A stretch of DNA of 64,000 nt from DATLFP01 sp035540955. Lineage in GTDB: Bacteria; Actinomycetota; Acidimicrobiia; Acidimicrobiales; CADCSY01. The position numbers were made by a program, and so were the translations under genes. Within the stretch, counting starts at the first letter, position 1. Each line of letters opens with the position of its first letter. Of this stretch, positions 15,478 to 23,363 are shown piece by piece. The stretch lies in NCBI GenBank assembly GCA_035540955.1, contig DATLFP010000066.1, positions 4,103-68,102 of the forward strand. The letters run 5' to 3'. The notes beneath the pieces are model-generated. The model ran no database searches, had not been told where the DNA came from, and saw only the letters and a program-made list of their open reading frames with translations.

Positions 15478-16722
15478 ATGCGGCGGACGCTCGGGGCTCC
15501 TCTCCTCATTGCCACCTTCCTCGCGTCGCTCGTCGCCGTGCCCGTCCCCGCCGGGGCGGCGACCACCCCCGCACCCGTCGACGCCCTCGGTTCCGCCGCC
15601 GATCGGGGGGCGGCCCAGGTGGCGCCCGGTCACCGAGCGGTCGGGATCGCGCACGCCACCGGCACCGGGTACTGGATCCTCACGAGCGACGGCGGCGTGC
15701 AGTCCTTCGGCGGCGCACCGTTCTACGGCTCGGCCGCCACGCTCGCCGCCGCCCCCGCCGTCGCGATCGCCGCCACCCGTGAACGCGACGGCTATTGGGT
15801 CGTCACCGTCGATGGTGGCGTCTACTCCTTCGGCGGCGCCCCCTTCCACGGCTCGCTCGGGGGCACACCGTTGGCGGCGCCCGTCGTGGGCCTCGCGGCC
15901 ACGCCCACCGACGACGGCTACTGGCTCGCCGCCGCCGACGGCGGCGTCTTCTCCTTCGGCAGCGCCCGCTACGCCGGTGGTCTGGCCGGCACGCCGCTGG
16001 CCGCGCCGATCGTCGGCATCGCCGCCTCCCCCACCGGGGGCTACTGGCTCGTCGCCTCCGACGGCGGGGTCTTCTCCTTCGGCGGCGCCCGCTTCCACGG
16101 CTCGGCCGGCGCCCTGGCCCTGCGAGCGCCGATCACCTCCGTCGCCGCCACCCCCTCCGGCAGCGGGTACTGGCTGGCGGCGAGTGACGGCGGGGTCTTC
16201 ACCTACGGCGACGCCATCTTCCACGGAGCCGGCGGCGGCGGCAGCGACCCGGTCGCCGCCATGGCGTCGCTCGGGAGCTCCGGCTACTGGCTGCTCCGGT
16301 CACCGCAGCCGGCGTTCCCGCCCCTCCCGGCCGGTTCCGGCTCGGGCCGGCGCATCGTGTACAGCAACCCCCAGCAGCGCGTCTGGCTGGTCGAGGCCAA
16401 CGGCACGGTGATCCGCAGCTACCTCGTCTCCGGCAAGTACCGCACCCCGGCGGCCGGCACCTACAGCGTGTTCTCCAAGTCGCGGCACACGAGCGCCGGC
16501 CACGACGGCATCACCATGAACGACATGGTGCGCTTCGCGCGGGGCTCGCGGCTGGCGATCGGCTTCCACGGCATCCCCCGTGACCGGTACGGCCGTCCGC
16601 TGCAGACCGAGCACGACCTCGGCGGCTTCCGGAGCGCGGGCTGCGTCCGCCAGTCCGACGGCGATGCTGCCTTCCTGTACGACTGGGCCCCCATCGGCAC
16701 CACCGTCGTGGTGCTGCACTAG
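15478..16722 (+). CDS. Secreted L,D-transpeptidase with GYWL-repeat propeller
   Basis: This 414-aa exported protein should form 3-3 peptidoglycan cross-links or tether proteins. The N-terminus MRRTLGAPLLIATFLASLVA with cleavage after PAGA is a signal peptide. Residues about 60-275 are five and a half copies of a repeat of about 41 residues with GYW(L/V) and DGGV(F/Y)SFGGA(P/R)F, probably a small beta-propeller. The C-terminal YkuD domain has the His in IGFHGIPRD and the catalytic Cys389 in FRSAGCVRQ. The same repeat occurs in the M23 peptidase at 56399-57727. The repeat may bind cell-wall glycan. Confidence 0.92.
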   Translation: MRRTLGAPLLIATFLASLVAVPVPAGAATTPAPVDALGSAADRGAAQVAPGHRAVGIAHATGTGYWILTSDGGVQSFGGAPFYGSAATLAAAPAVAIAATRERDGYWVVTVDGGVYSFGGAPFHGSLGGTPLAAPVVGLAATPTDDGYWLAAADGGVFSFGSARYAGGLAGTPLAAPIVGIAASPTGGYWLVASDGGVFSFGGARFHGSAGALALRAPITSVAATPSGSGYWLAASDGGVFTYGDAIFHGAGGGGSDPVAAMASLGSSGYWLLRSPQPAFPPLPAGSGSGRRIVYSNPQQRVWLVEANGTVIRSYLVSGKYRTPAAGTYSVFSKSRHTSAGHDGITMNDMVRFARGSRLAIGFHGIPRDRYGRPLQTEHDLGGFRSAGCVRQSDGDAAFLYDWAPIGTTVVVLH

Positions 16723-16736
16723 CCGAGCACCCGGCG

Positions 16737-17282
16737 TCAGGTCACAGCGTCGCCGTAGTCGACGCACGCCGGCACCTGCGCGAAGGCCGGGTACCGCTCG
16801 GCGAGCGCCTCGCGGGCGGCCTTCGGGTACACGAAGACCTTCTCCATGCGGACGAACAGACTGGAGATGCGCGACACCAGCGGCTCGGGGTCCTCGTCGT
16901 CGGGGAACGCGTCGGCCAGGGCCACGAGCTCCTGGGTGACGCGACGGCTCTGGCCGATCGCCTCGACGATCACGGCGGCCGCGGCCCGGCCGTCGCCCGT
17001 GGGCGGCGCCACCCGTCGCAGCTGTCGCTCGAGGTCCCAGGTTCGGAGGTCGATGGCGCGCGCGAACTGCCGGTAGTGCTCGACGCGGTCCGACGCGCGC
17101 TCGATCGGTGTGATCGCTCGGGAGAGCCTCGTCGCCTCGTCCTCGAGGGCGTCGATCCAGGTCTGGATGGACGCGCACGACGATGCCGCGATCGCGGTCA
17201 CGGGATCGACTCGACCGCCTCCGCAGCTCACCAAGGTCATCGCCGCGGCCAGGGCGGCCATCCCGGCAACGGCGCGCCTCAC
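16737..17282 (-). CDS. Lipoprotein of unknown function
   Basis: This 181-aa protein has a short lipoprotein signal ending in the lipobox LVSC, with the lipidated Cys at residue 20. The rest is largely helical, with IQTWIDALEDEATRLSRAI and DRVEHYRQFARAIDLRTWDLE, and three more Cys in the mature part. No family was recognised. GTG 17282 overlaps the PPK2 stop (GTGA), so the two are co-translated. A link to polyphosphate is suggested only by position. Confidence 0.8.
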   Translation of the reverse strand: MRRAVAGMAALAAAMTLVSCGGGRVDPVTAIAASSCASIQTWIDALEDEATRLSRAITPIERASDRVEHYRQFARAIDLRTWDLERQLRRVAPPTGDGRAAAAVIVEAIGQSRRVTQELVALADAFPDDEDPEPLVSRISSLFVRMEKVFVYPKAAREALAERYPAFAQVPACVDYGDAVT

Positions 17283-18085
17283 GGCACCACGAGGCCGGCC
17301 ACGGCTGGGTCGTCCGGCGGCAGCCGTGGGTCCATCGCTTCGAGGGCGCGCACGACGATCTCGGCCACGACCGCGTCCCGCAACCACTTGCGGTCGGCGG
17401 GCACGACGTACCACGGCGCCCGCGCCGTGCTCGTGGCGGCGAGTGCCCGTTCGTAGGCGTTGATGAACTCGGGCCACCGGGCGCGGTCATCGAGATCGCC
17501 CACCCGGAACTTCCAGCGCTTCTCGGGATCGTCGAGCCGAGCCTGCAATCGTGCGCGCTGCTCGTCGGCCGAGATGTGGAGGTAGCACTTGACGATCGTC
17601 GTGCCCTCCTCGACCAGCATCCGCTCGAAGTCGTTGATCTGGCGGTAGCGCTGGCGCGCACGGGATCGGGTGATCGGCCCGCGAACGTGGGCCGCCACGA
17701 CGTCTTCGTAGTGCGATCGGTTGAAGATCCCGATGTGGCCCCGGCGGGGCACGAGGGCGTGGACGCGCCAGAGGTAGTCACGAGCCAGCTCGCTCGAGGT
17801 CGGCACCTTGAAGCTGGAGACCTGGAAGGCAGCGGGTGTGATCCCCCGCAGCACCTTCCGGATCACGCCATCCTTGCCGCTGGCGTCCATCCCCTGGAGG
17901 ACCAGCAGGAGCGAACGCCGGCCCTCGGCATAGAGCCGTTGCTGGAGGAGGTCGATGCGCTCGCTTCGTTCGGCGACGTACGCCTCCGCGTCGGCCTTGA
18001 CGAGATCGAAGCCGGCGACGGACCGGGTGTCGATCCCCTCAAGGCGCAGCGTGGCCTTCGGGACCACGACAAGGGCATCGAGCAC
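17279..18085 (-). CDS. ppk2: PPK2-family polyphosphate kinase
   Basis: This 268-aa enzyme transfers phosphate between polyphosphate and a nucleotide. It has Walker A GMDASGKDG (residues 65-73) and Walker B FNRSHYEDV (121-129), plus the lid-region Arg cluster RGPITRSRARQRYRQIN. The single-domain length fits class I or III PPK2, which can make ATP or both ADP and ATP from polyphosphate. GTG 18085 lies 8 nt after a minus-strand TAACGT box, so the mRNA should be leaderless. Confidence 0.94.
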   Translation of the reverse strand: MLDALVVVPKATLRLEGIDTRSVAGFDLVKADAEAYVAERSERIDLLQQRLYAEGRRSLLLVLQGMDASGKDGVIRKVLRGITPAAFQVSSFKVPTSSELARDYLWRVHALVPRRGHIGIFNRSHYEDVVAAHVRGPITRSRARQRYRQINDFERMLVEEGTTIVKCYLHISADEQRARLQARLDDPEKRWKFRVGDLDDRARWPEFINAYERALAATSTARAPWYVVPADRKWLRDAVVAEIVVRALEAMDPRLPPDDPAVAGLVVP

Positions 18086-18093
18086 GAGCGCTC

Positions 18094-18103
18094 ACGTTAC
18101 GTT
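18094..18103. promoter_or_regulatory. Bidirectional promoter with shared TA (ACGTTACGTT)
   Basis: The minus -10 box TAACGT (18099-18094) serves ppk2 and the plus box TACGTT (18098-18103) serves the ArsC-like gene; they share TA at 18098-18099. The boxes end 8 and 7 nt before GTG 18085 and ATG 18111. Confidence 0.6.
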
Positions 18104-18110
18104 GGCAGCC

Positions 18111-18470
18111 ATGGGGAACGATGCCGAGCTCACCGTGTGGTTCAACGCCAAGTGCTCGAAGTGCCGGACCACCCAGGGGATCCTGGCGGAGCGCGGCGTC
18201 GACGCCGACTACGTGCGCTACCTCGAGCAGGCGCCGACGCGCCAGGACCTCGAGCGGGTGCTTCTCCTCCTCGGTGCCACGAGCCCTCGCGCCATCGCTC
18301 GCACCGGCGAGCCCCGCTGGCACGAGCTCGGCCTCGACGACGCATCCGACGACGACATCCTCGAGGCCATGGCCGCCAACCCGATCCTGATCGAGCGCCC
18401 GATCGTGATCCGCGGGGATCGTGCCGTCGTCGCCCGTCCCCCCGAGAAGGTCCTCGACCTGCTCGACTGA
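18111..18470 (+). CDS. ArsC/Spx-family arsenate reductase-like protein
   Basis: This 119-aa thioredoxin-fold protein begins LTVWFNAKCSKCRTTQGIL with Cys15 and Cys18. ArsC proper has a single catalytic Cys in CSKS, while YffB/Spx relatives have CxxC as here. The conserved IERPIVI segment, whose Arg binds the oxyanion in ArsC, is present in NPILIERPIVIRGDRAVVARPP. It may reduce arsenate with a thiol cofactor or act as a thiol-redox protein. No other arsenic gene is near. The start is leaderless from the shared promoter. Confidence 0.88.
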   Translation: MGNDAELTVWFNAKCSKCRTTQGILAERGVDADYVRYLEQAPTRQDLERVLLLLGATSPRAIARTGEPRWHELGLDDASDDDILEAMAANPILIERPIVIRGDRAVVARPPEKVLDLLD

Positions 18471-18534
18471 CGGCCGCCTCGTGTGTCGCTCGTCGCACCC
18501 GGAACCGACGAGCGCCACCGGTCGTCTCAGTGGC

Positions 18535-19011
18535 GTGACCAGATCCCGCACGTTCCTGCTCCTGTTCGCCTGCCTCGTCGCCCTGGCGCTGGCCGGCTGC
18601 GGGGATGACGACGGCCGGTCGACCAGCCCGACCACGGCCCCCGCACCCGCATCCGACACCTTCAGCGGCCGCGTCGTCCGCGCCGATCGGGATGGGCCGT
18701 CGGTCGAGATCGTGGAGGTCGAGATCGTGACCGGTGCGGATGCGACCGCCGCGGCCCGGGCCGATGGTGCCATCGGGCCCGACGAGGAGTGGGAGCTCGA
18801 CTTCTACGTCGTGGAGGGAGAACGCCGGTGGCTCGACCTCGATCCCGACGCCTCGGTCGCCGTCTACGACTGCACCCAGGCGTGCGAGCACGTGGCCGGC
18901 ACCCTCGAGCACGTGCTCGCCGGCTCGCCCTACGCCGGCGAGCATGCGATCTGGACCTTCGAGCTGCTCGACGGACGAGCCGTGAGCGTCGACGAGGTCT
19001 ACCTCCCGTAG
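18535..19011 (+). CDS. Lipoprotein of unknown function
   Basis: This 158-aa protein starts VTRSRTFLLLFACLVALALAG, a lipoprotein signal with the lipidated Cys at residue 22 (LAGC), followed by an acidic Asp/Thr/Pro-rich spacer. The mature part looks like a beta-rich domain (FSGRVVRADRDGPSVEIVEV, EWELDFYVVEGERRWLDL) with a Cys pair in YDCTQACEH that could form a disulphide. No family was recognised. GTG 18535 is the only start that leaves a complete signal peptide. Confidence 0.75.
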   Translation: MTRSRTFLLLFACLVALALAGCGDDDGRSTSPTTAPAPASDTFSGRVVRADRDGPSVEIVEVEIVTGADATAAARADGAIGPDEEWELDFYVVEGERRWLDLDPDASVAVYDCTQACEHVAGTLEHVLAGSPYAGEHAIWTFELLDGRAVSVDEVYLP

Positions 19012-19021
19012 CCCGCCCGAG

Positions 19022-19633
19022 CTACTGCTCGAGCGCCCGCCAGCAGTACCAGGCGACGATCGACCGGTACGGGCGGAAGCGCTCACCGAGGGGTTCGAGC
19101 TCCTTCGCCGTCGGGACCGCCGGCAGGTCCCACGCCCGCGCGTAGCCGGCGCGCACGCCGAGGTCGAGCACCGGCCACACGTCGAGCCGCCCGAGCTGGA
19201 GCAGCAGGAACATCTGAGCCGTCCACTCCCCGATGCCCCACACCTGCGACAGCTCTGCCACGATCGCCTCGTCGGTCAGCCGGGATGCCCGCCCCAGCCT
19301 GACGCGGCCATCGGCGACGTGGGCGGCGAGGTCGGTGATCGACCGGGTCTTGGCGCCCGAGAGCCCGGCGGCGCGCAGGTCGCGCGGATCGAGACCGATC
19401 ACCGCCGGCGGCGTGAACGGTCCCGGGACCAGCGTGCGCACCCGCTGCCAGATGGCCGCCGCCGCCCGACCGGCCAGCTGCTGGTAGGTGATCGATCGGC
19501 AGAGCGACTCGAAGTGCGACCGCCCAGCCCGCGCGCCGAGCACGCATGGCCCGGCCGTCTCGATCAGGCCGGCGAGCACCGGGTCCCGGACGGCCAGCGC
19601 CCGCTCCGCGTCCCAGATCCTCACGGCCGACAT
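19022..19633 (-). CDS. AlkA-type DNA-3-methyladenine glycosylase
   Basis: This 203-aa HhH-GPD enzyme would remove alkylated purines from DNA. The helix-hairpin-helix motif is VWGIGEWTAQ and the catalytic Asp is D157 in DVWPVLDLGV. ITYQQLAGRAAAAIW is the usual helix of the AlkA core. It lacks the N-terminal beta domain of E. coli AlkA, as short actinobacterial forms do. ATG 19633 is used; an adjacent GTG at 19636 is equally in frame. A GAGACT sequence 8 nt upstream could be the -10 box. A second, longer glycosylase is at 55478-56386. Confidence 0.92.
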   Translation of the reverse strand: MSAVRIWDAERALAVRDPVLAGLIETAGPCVLGARAGRSHFESLCRSITYQQLAGRAAAAIWQRVRTLVPGPFTPPAVIGLDPRDLRAAGLSGAKTRSITDLAAHVADGRVRLGRASRLTDEAIVAELSQVWGIGEWTAQMFLLLQLGRLDVWPVLDLGVRAGYARAWDLPAVPTAKELEPLGERFRPYRSIVAWYCWRALEQ

Positions 19634-19671
19634 CACGGCGCAGTCTCGCGACGATTCGCGATGCTGCAGCC

Positions 19672-20601
19672 ATGAGCCACAGCCACGACGACGAGCGAGC
19701 GCCTGACCCCGTCCTCTGCGAGGTGAGCGATGGCGTGTTCGCCTACGTCCAGCTCGACGGCTCGTGGGGCCTGAACAACAGCGGATTCTTCGTCGGCGGC
19801 GACGGGGTCCTCGTCGTCGACACGTGCTTCACCGAGCGGCGCAGCCGGGCGTTCCTGGAGGCGGTGCGCACCGTCACCGACCGCCGGTTGCGCACCCTCG
19901 TGAACACCCACCACCACGGAGATCACACGCACGGCAACTGGCTGCTCTCGGAGGCGACCATCGTCGGACACCGCCTGTGCCGGGAGTCGGTGATCCAGTC
20001 GGGCCATGCCGCCGCCGGTCTGTTTCCCGGCGTCGAGTGGGGCGAGATCCCCATCACGCCTCCGTTCGTCACGTTCGAGGACCGGCTCACGATACACGTC
20101 GACGATCTCGCCGTCGAGCTCGTCTTCGCGGGACCGGCCCACACGACCAACGACGTCGTCGCCTGGGTACCGGAGCGGCGGTTGCTGTTCGCCGGAGACC
20201 TGGTGTTCAACGGCGGCACGCCGTTCGTCGTGATGGGCTCGGTGGAGGGTTCGATCGCCGCCGTCGAGCGGCTGAAGGCACTCGACCCCGAGACCGTCGT
20301 CCCCGGCCACGGCGACGTGTGCGGCCCGGCAGCGCTCGACGACCAGCTCGCCTACCTCCGGTTCGTGCAGTCCGTCGCGCGCGAAGCGGTGGCATCGGGC
20401 ACCCCGGCGCTCGACGCCGCCCGCGCCACCGACCTCGGCCGCTTCGCCGAGTGGCACGACCCGGAACGGCTCGTGGGCAACCTCCACCGGGCCATGGCCG
20501 AGGAGCGCGGCCTGGTCCCTGGCGGAGACCTCGACATCCTCACCGCGATCCAGGAGATGATCACCTTCAACGGAGGGCATCCCCTCCGCTGCCTCGCCTA
20601 G
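19672..20601 (+). CDS. MBL-fold metallo-hydrolase
   Basis: This 309-aa metallo-beta-lactamase-fold protein has the metal motif NTHHHGDHTHGN (HxHxDH), a later AGPAHTTNDVVAW with the third metal His, FAGDLVF with the bridging Asp and VVPGHGDVC. The N-terminus GVFAYVQLDGSWGLNNSGFFV resembles the SoxH/quinoprotein-relay group of MBL hydrolases, whose substrates are mostly unknown. Two metals are likely. ATG 19672 has no ribosome site; GATGCT ends 6 nt before it. Confidence 0.9.
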   Translation: MSHSHDDERAPDPVLCEVSDGVFAYVQLDGSWGLNNSGFFVGGDGVLVVDTCFTERRSRAFLEAVRTVTDRRLRTLVNTHHHGDHTHGNWLLSEATIVGHRLCRESVIQSGHAAAGLFPGVEWGEIPITPPFVTFEDRLTIHVDDLAVELVFAGPAHTTNDVVAWVPERRLLFAGDLVFNGGTPFVVMGSVEGSIAAVERLKALDPETVVPGHGDVCGPAALDDQLAYLRFVQSVAREAVASGTPALDAARATDLGRFAEWHDPERLVGNLHRAMAEERGLVPGGDLDILTAIQEMITFNGGHPLRCLA

Positions 20602-20606
20602 CCGGG

Positions 20607-21728
20607 CTACGGCACGAACGCGCCGACGAAGATGAGGGCGGTGAACGCGGCGAGCCCGGCCCCGCACGCGGTCAGGACCGCCCGCTCGACCCGGGGATCG
20701 AGGGTGACCGACGCGAGCGCCATCGTGAGCGGGAACGCGAACAGCCCGTAGCGCTCGAAGGACCCGAGGTTGTTGGCCGACAGCGCCAACGCGAGCACGG
20801 CAAGCGAGAACGCACCGTAGGACGCCGGCCAGCGGGCGAAGGTGACCACGAGGAGGAACGCGAACAGGCCGATCCACGGCACGTGGAGCCCGTCGCCCAT
20901 CCGGCCACCCGACACGAGCGCCTCCATCGACCCCCACACCGCCGAGAACGGGTCCTCCCACCCGGCCCGCAGGTCGGCGCTGTTCTGCAGCCGGAGCGGC
21001 AGGTTCCAGTCGCCGTGCTGCCAGTGCACCCACGCGAGGTACAGCCCCGTGCCGAGCGGGCCACCGGCCACGGCCGCCACCCTCCCCACCCGGTCGCGGG
21101 CGCTCGGCCACCCCCGGAGCGCCTCGATGAGCGCCGGCACCGCGAACAGCGCGGCGGTGGGTCGGCAGAGTCCCAGCAGCACCCCGAGCCCGGCGGCCGC
21201 CCACCAGCGCCGGCGACGGAGCATCAGGAACGCGGCGATCACCAGCGCCAAGGCCGGTGCCTCGGCGTAACCCAGCACCATCACCACCGCGGGCGGCAAC
21301 AGGGCGATCAGCCACGCCGCCCGACCGGCCGTGGCCCGATTGCCCGACTCCTCCCGCACCAGCCGGTGCAGCAGGACGCCGGTCGCCAGGGCGCTGATGT
21401 TGACGATGATCACGAGCGCGAGGCCGACGTTGCCCACCAGTGGCACCGACAGCGCCCGCGCCGCCATCGGCAGCAGCGGGAAGAACCGGAGCCCCTCGCG
21501 CGCCACCCCGTCGTAGCCGTGCTCTGCGATGTCGCGATACCACGCCGCGTCCCACGCGAACAGGCCCTGATCGAGCTGCAACGGGCGGTCGCCGGGGCGC
21601 AGCTCGTCGGCGGCCACCACGGCGAGCAGCACGCCGAGCGCCACCGCCAGGCGAGCGATCAGCCAGGCCGGCAGCGCGGCGACGAGGTCGTCGCCGAACG
21701 GGCCTCTCAGCAGGCGCGGCTGCCTCAC
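20607..21728 (-). CDS. GT-C mannosyltransferase, PIG-V-like
   Basis: This 373-aa protein has about eight to ten hydrophobic helices. The segment FAWDAAWYRDIAEHGYDG, with the acidic loop WDxxWY and GY, followed by RFFPLLP, is the signature of PIG-V/GPI-mannosyltransferase-II relatives. These use polyprenyl- or dolichyl-phosphate mannose on the outer face. GTG 21728 overlaps the stop of the upstream GT (GTGA). The acceptor is unknown; a lipoglycan or mannoprotein is possible. Confidence 0.82.
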   Translation of the reverse strand: MRQPRLLRGPFGDDLVAALPAWLIARLAVALGVLLAVVAADELRPGDRPLQLDQGLFAWDAAWYRDIAEHGYDGVAREGLRFFPLLPMAARALSVPLVGNVGLALVIIVNISALATGVLLHRLVREESGNRATAGRAAWLIALLPPAVVMVLGYAEAPALALVIAAFLMLRRRRWWAAAGLGVLLGLCRPTAALFAVPALIEALRGWPSARDRVGRVAAVAGGPLGTGLYLAWVHWQHGDWNLPLRLQNSADLRAGWEDPFSAVWGSMEALVSGGRMGDGLHVPWIGLFAFLLVVTFARWPASYGAFSLAVLALALSANNLGSFERYGLFAFPLTMALASVTLDPRVERAVLTACGAGLAAFTALIFVGAFVP

Positions 21729-23263
21729 GGCACCGGCCCGTACTGGTAGAGCCAGGCGTGCTCGAACTCCTCGCCCGACGCCACGACGGCGGTGCCGCCC
21801 GGCCGGAGCCGATGCAGCTGGTCGGCGATCGTCTCGCAGCTGGCGCCGAGCGTCCGGTAGCCGCCCGACCACACGAGCCACACGGTCGCGCCCGCCGCCC
21901 GCTCGTCGAGTGCTGTCGCGAACGCCGCCGGGTCGCCGCTCACCATTCGCTCCTCGTAGTCGACCCAGTCGACGAACCGCGGCGACCCGCCGTCGGGGAA
22001 GGTGAGCTGGTCGAACCCGGCCGGGAGGACACGGGTCACGGACGGGCCCAGCTGATCAGGGCAGAACGCCACGACGTCCCCGGCGTCGCCGTGCGCCGCG
22101 ATGTAGCGAGCGATCTGTCCGCCTTGGGTGCGCTGTGTCAGCGCGTTGTCGACGGCACCGACCAGCCCGAGGACGGCGAGGACCGCGACGAACCCTCCCT
22201 GGATCGTCTCCCGCGGCAGCCGAGTGATGCCGTAGGCGGCGACCAGCAGCACGAGCGGGAACACGCCCGCGGTGTACCGGCTCGCGAAGGCACTCGACGT
22301 GGCGTAGCCCGCGAGCACGGCGAGGCCCATCGTCAGCGCCACGACGACGGCTTCCGCGCGGGCGTGCGGCGTCGTGCGCACGTCGACCTCGAACCGATGG
22401 CCGCGGGCGGCGCCGGCGAACAGGGCGAGCAGGGCGAGCACGGCGAGGCCGGCACCGAGCAGCTGGGCTTCGCCCCGCAACCCGTCGAGCGTGCCCCCGC
22501 CCCAGTCGGTGAGAGAGATCGTCACCACGTTGGTCGGCCGCTGGGGCCGACCCCAGGGGGTGCCGGTGCTCCCCGCCTGATCGAGGAACGCCGGCAGCCA
22601 GGGCAGGAACAGCGCGGTGCCGGCCGCCATCGCCACGAGCACCGCGCCGGCCTCAGCCCGTCCCCGGCGCCACCCCCACAGGAGGACGGCGCCCGCCGCC
22701 GCCACCAGGTAGAAGGACCAGTAGTGGGTGAGGAGCAAGAGGCCCGTCGTCAACGCCACGCCCGTGAGCGCGATCCGCGACCGGGAATCGAGCGCTGACC
22801 GCACGGCGAGCCACCCGGTGAGTGCCAGCAGGCTGACGAGGGCGTACATCCGCGCTTCGGTGGCGTACCGGATGGCGAACGGGTTGGTGGCGAGCAGGAC
22901 CACGGCCGCCAGCGCCGCGCCCCGCCCCCCGTAGCGCCGGGCGGCCACCCACATCACCGGCAGCGTGGCGACCGCGAAGATCCCGCTCAGGCTGCGCGCC
23001 GCCTCGTCACCCTCACCGAAGAGCGACAGCCAGCCGTGGAGGAGGAAGTAGTAGAGCGGCGGGTGCCCGTCCCGCCGGAGCGCGTCGACGAGCTCACCGG
23101 GCGGGAGGGAGGCGATGTGCACGCTCAACGCCTCGTCGAGCCAGAGGTCCGATCGAGAGGCGACCCGGAACGCCACCCCAAGGGCGACGGCGAGTCCGGC
23201 CGCGATCAGCCCGACGGTCCGAGCCTCCGGGCGCGCGCCAGCGACGTCCGGGTGGGCAGCCAT
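21725..23263 (-). CDS. GT39/ArnT-like membrane glycosyltransferase
   Basis: This 512-aa GT-C protein has a first-loop motif SDLWLDEALSVHIASL, then RDGHPPLYYFLLHGWLSLFG and ATEARMYALV, the pattern of PMT/ArnT-like enzymes in which an Asp-Glu pair acts in the first extracellular loop. About ten helices follow, and a C-terminal soluble part (about residues 390-512). A polyprenyl-phosphate sugar donor is expected. It is the first gene of a two-gene operon with the PIG-V-like enzyme. ATG 23263 lies 9 nt after a minus-strand TACCGT box. Confidence 0.85.
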   Translation of the reverse strand: MAAHPDVAGARPEARTVGLIAAGLAVALGVAFRVASRSDLWLDEALSVHIASLPPGELVDALRRDGHPPLYYFLLHGWLSLFGEGDEAARSLSGIFAVATLPVMWVAARRYGGRGAALAAVVLLATNPFAIRYATEARMYALVSLLALTGWLAVRSALDSRSRIALTGVALTTGLLLLTHYWSFYLVAAAGAVLLWGWRRGRAEAGAVLVAMAAGTALFLPWLPAFLDQAGSTGTPWGRPQRPTNVVTISLTDWGGGTLDGLRGEAQLLGAGLAVLALLALFAGAARGHRFEVDVRTTPHARAEAVVVALTMGLAVLAGYATSSAFASRYTAGVFPLVLLVAAYGITRLPRETIQGGFVAVLAVLGLVGAVDNALTQRTQGGQIARYIAAHGDAGDVVAFCPDQLGPSVTRVLPAGFDQLTFPDGGSPRFVDWVDYEERMVSGDPAAFATALDERAAGATVWLVWSGGYRTLGASCETIADQLHRLRPGGTAVVASGEEFEHAWLYQYGPVP

Positions 23264-23272
23264 CGGGGCGAG

Positions 23273-23278
23273 ACGGTA
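23273..23278 (-). promoter_or_regulatory. -10 box TACCGT for the GT39-like gene
   Basis: TACCGT on the minus strand ends 9 nt before ATG 23263, predicting a leaderless or nearly leaderless transcript. Confidence 0.45.
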
Positions 23279-23320
23279 GCGGCGGGTCCGGCGATGACCA
23301 GTGCAGGGCGACGGCGACGG

Positions 23321-23326
23321 TACGCT
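23321..23326 (+). promoter_or_regulatory. -10 box TACGCT for the FAD-dependent oxidoreductase
   Basis: TACGCT would place transcription start near 23333. This excludes the GTG at 23301 as the start of that mRNA and favours TTG 23364. Confidence 0.4.
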
Positions 23327-23363
23327 CGGACTTCCCCGAACCACGATCCGTCAGGCACTCGCA

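Noticed and set aside
16300..17781. Minus-strand open frame of 493 codons opposite the L,D-transpeptidase and across PPK2
   Set aside because: It lies out of frame with the lipoprotein and PPK2 genes and shows no domain; composition is shadow-like.
23301..23363. GTG 23301 as start of the FAD-dependent oxidoreductase
   Set aside because: The probable -10 box at 23321-23326 lies inside that extension and the added residues have no similarity to the family's N-terminus.
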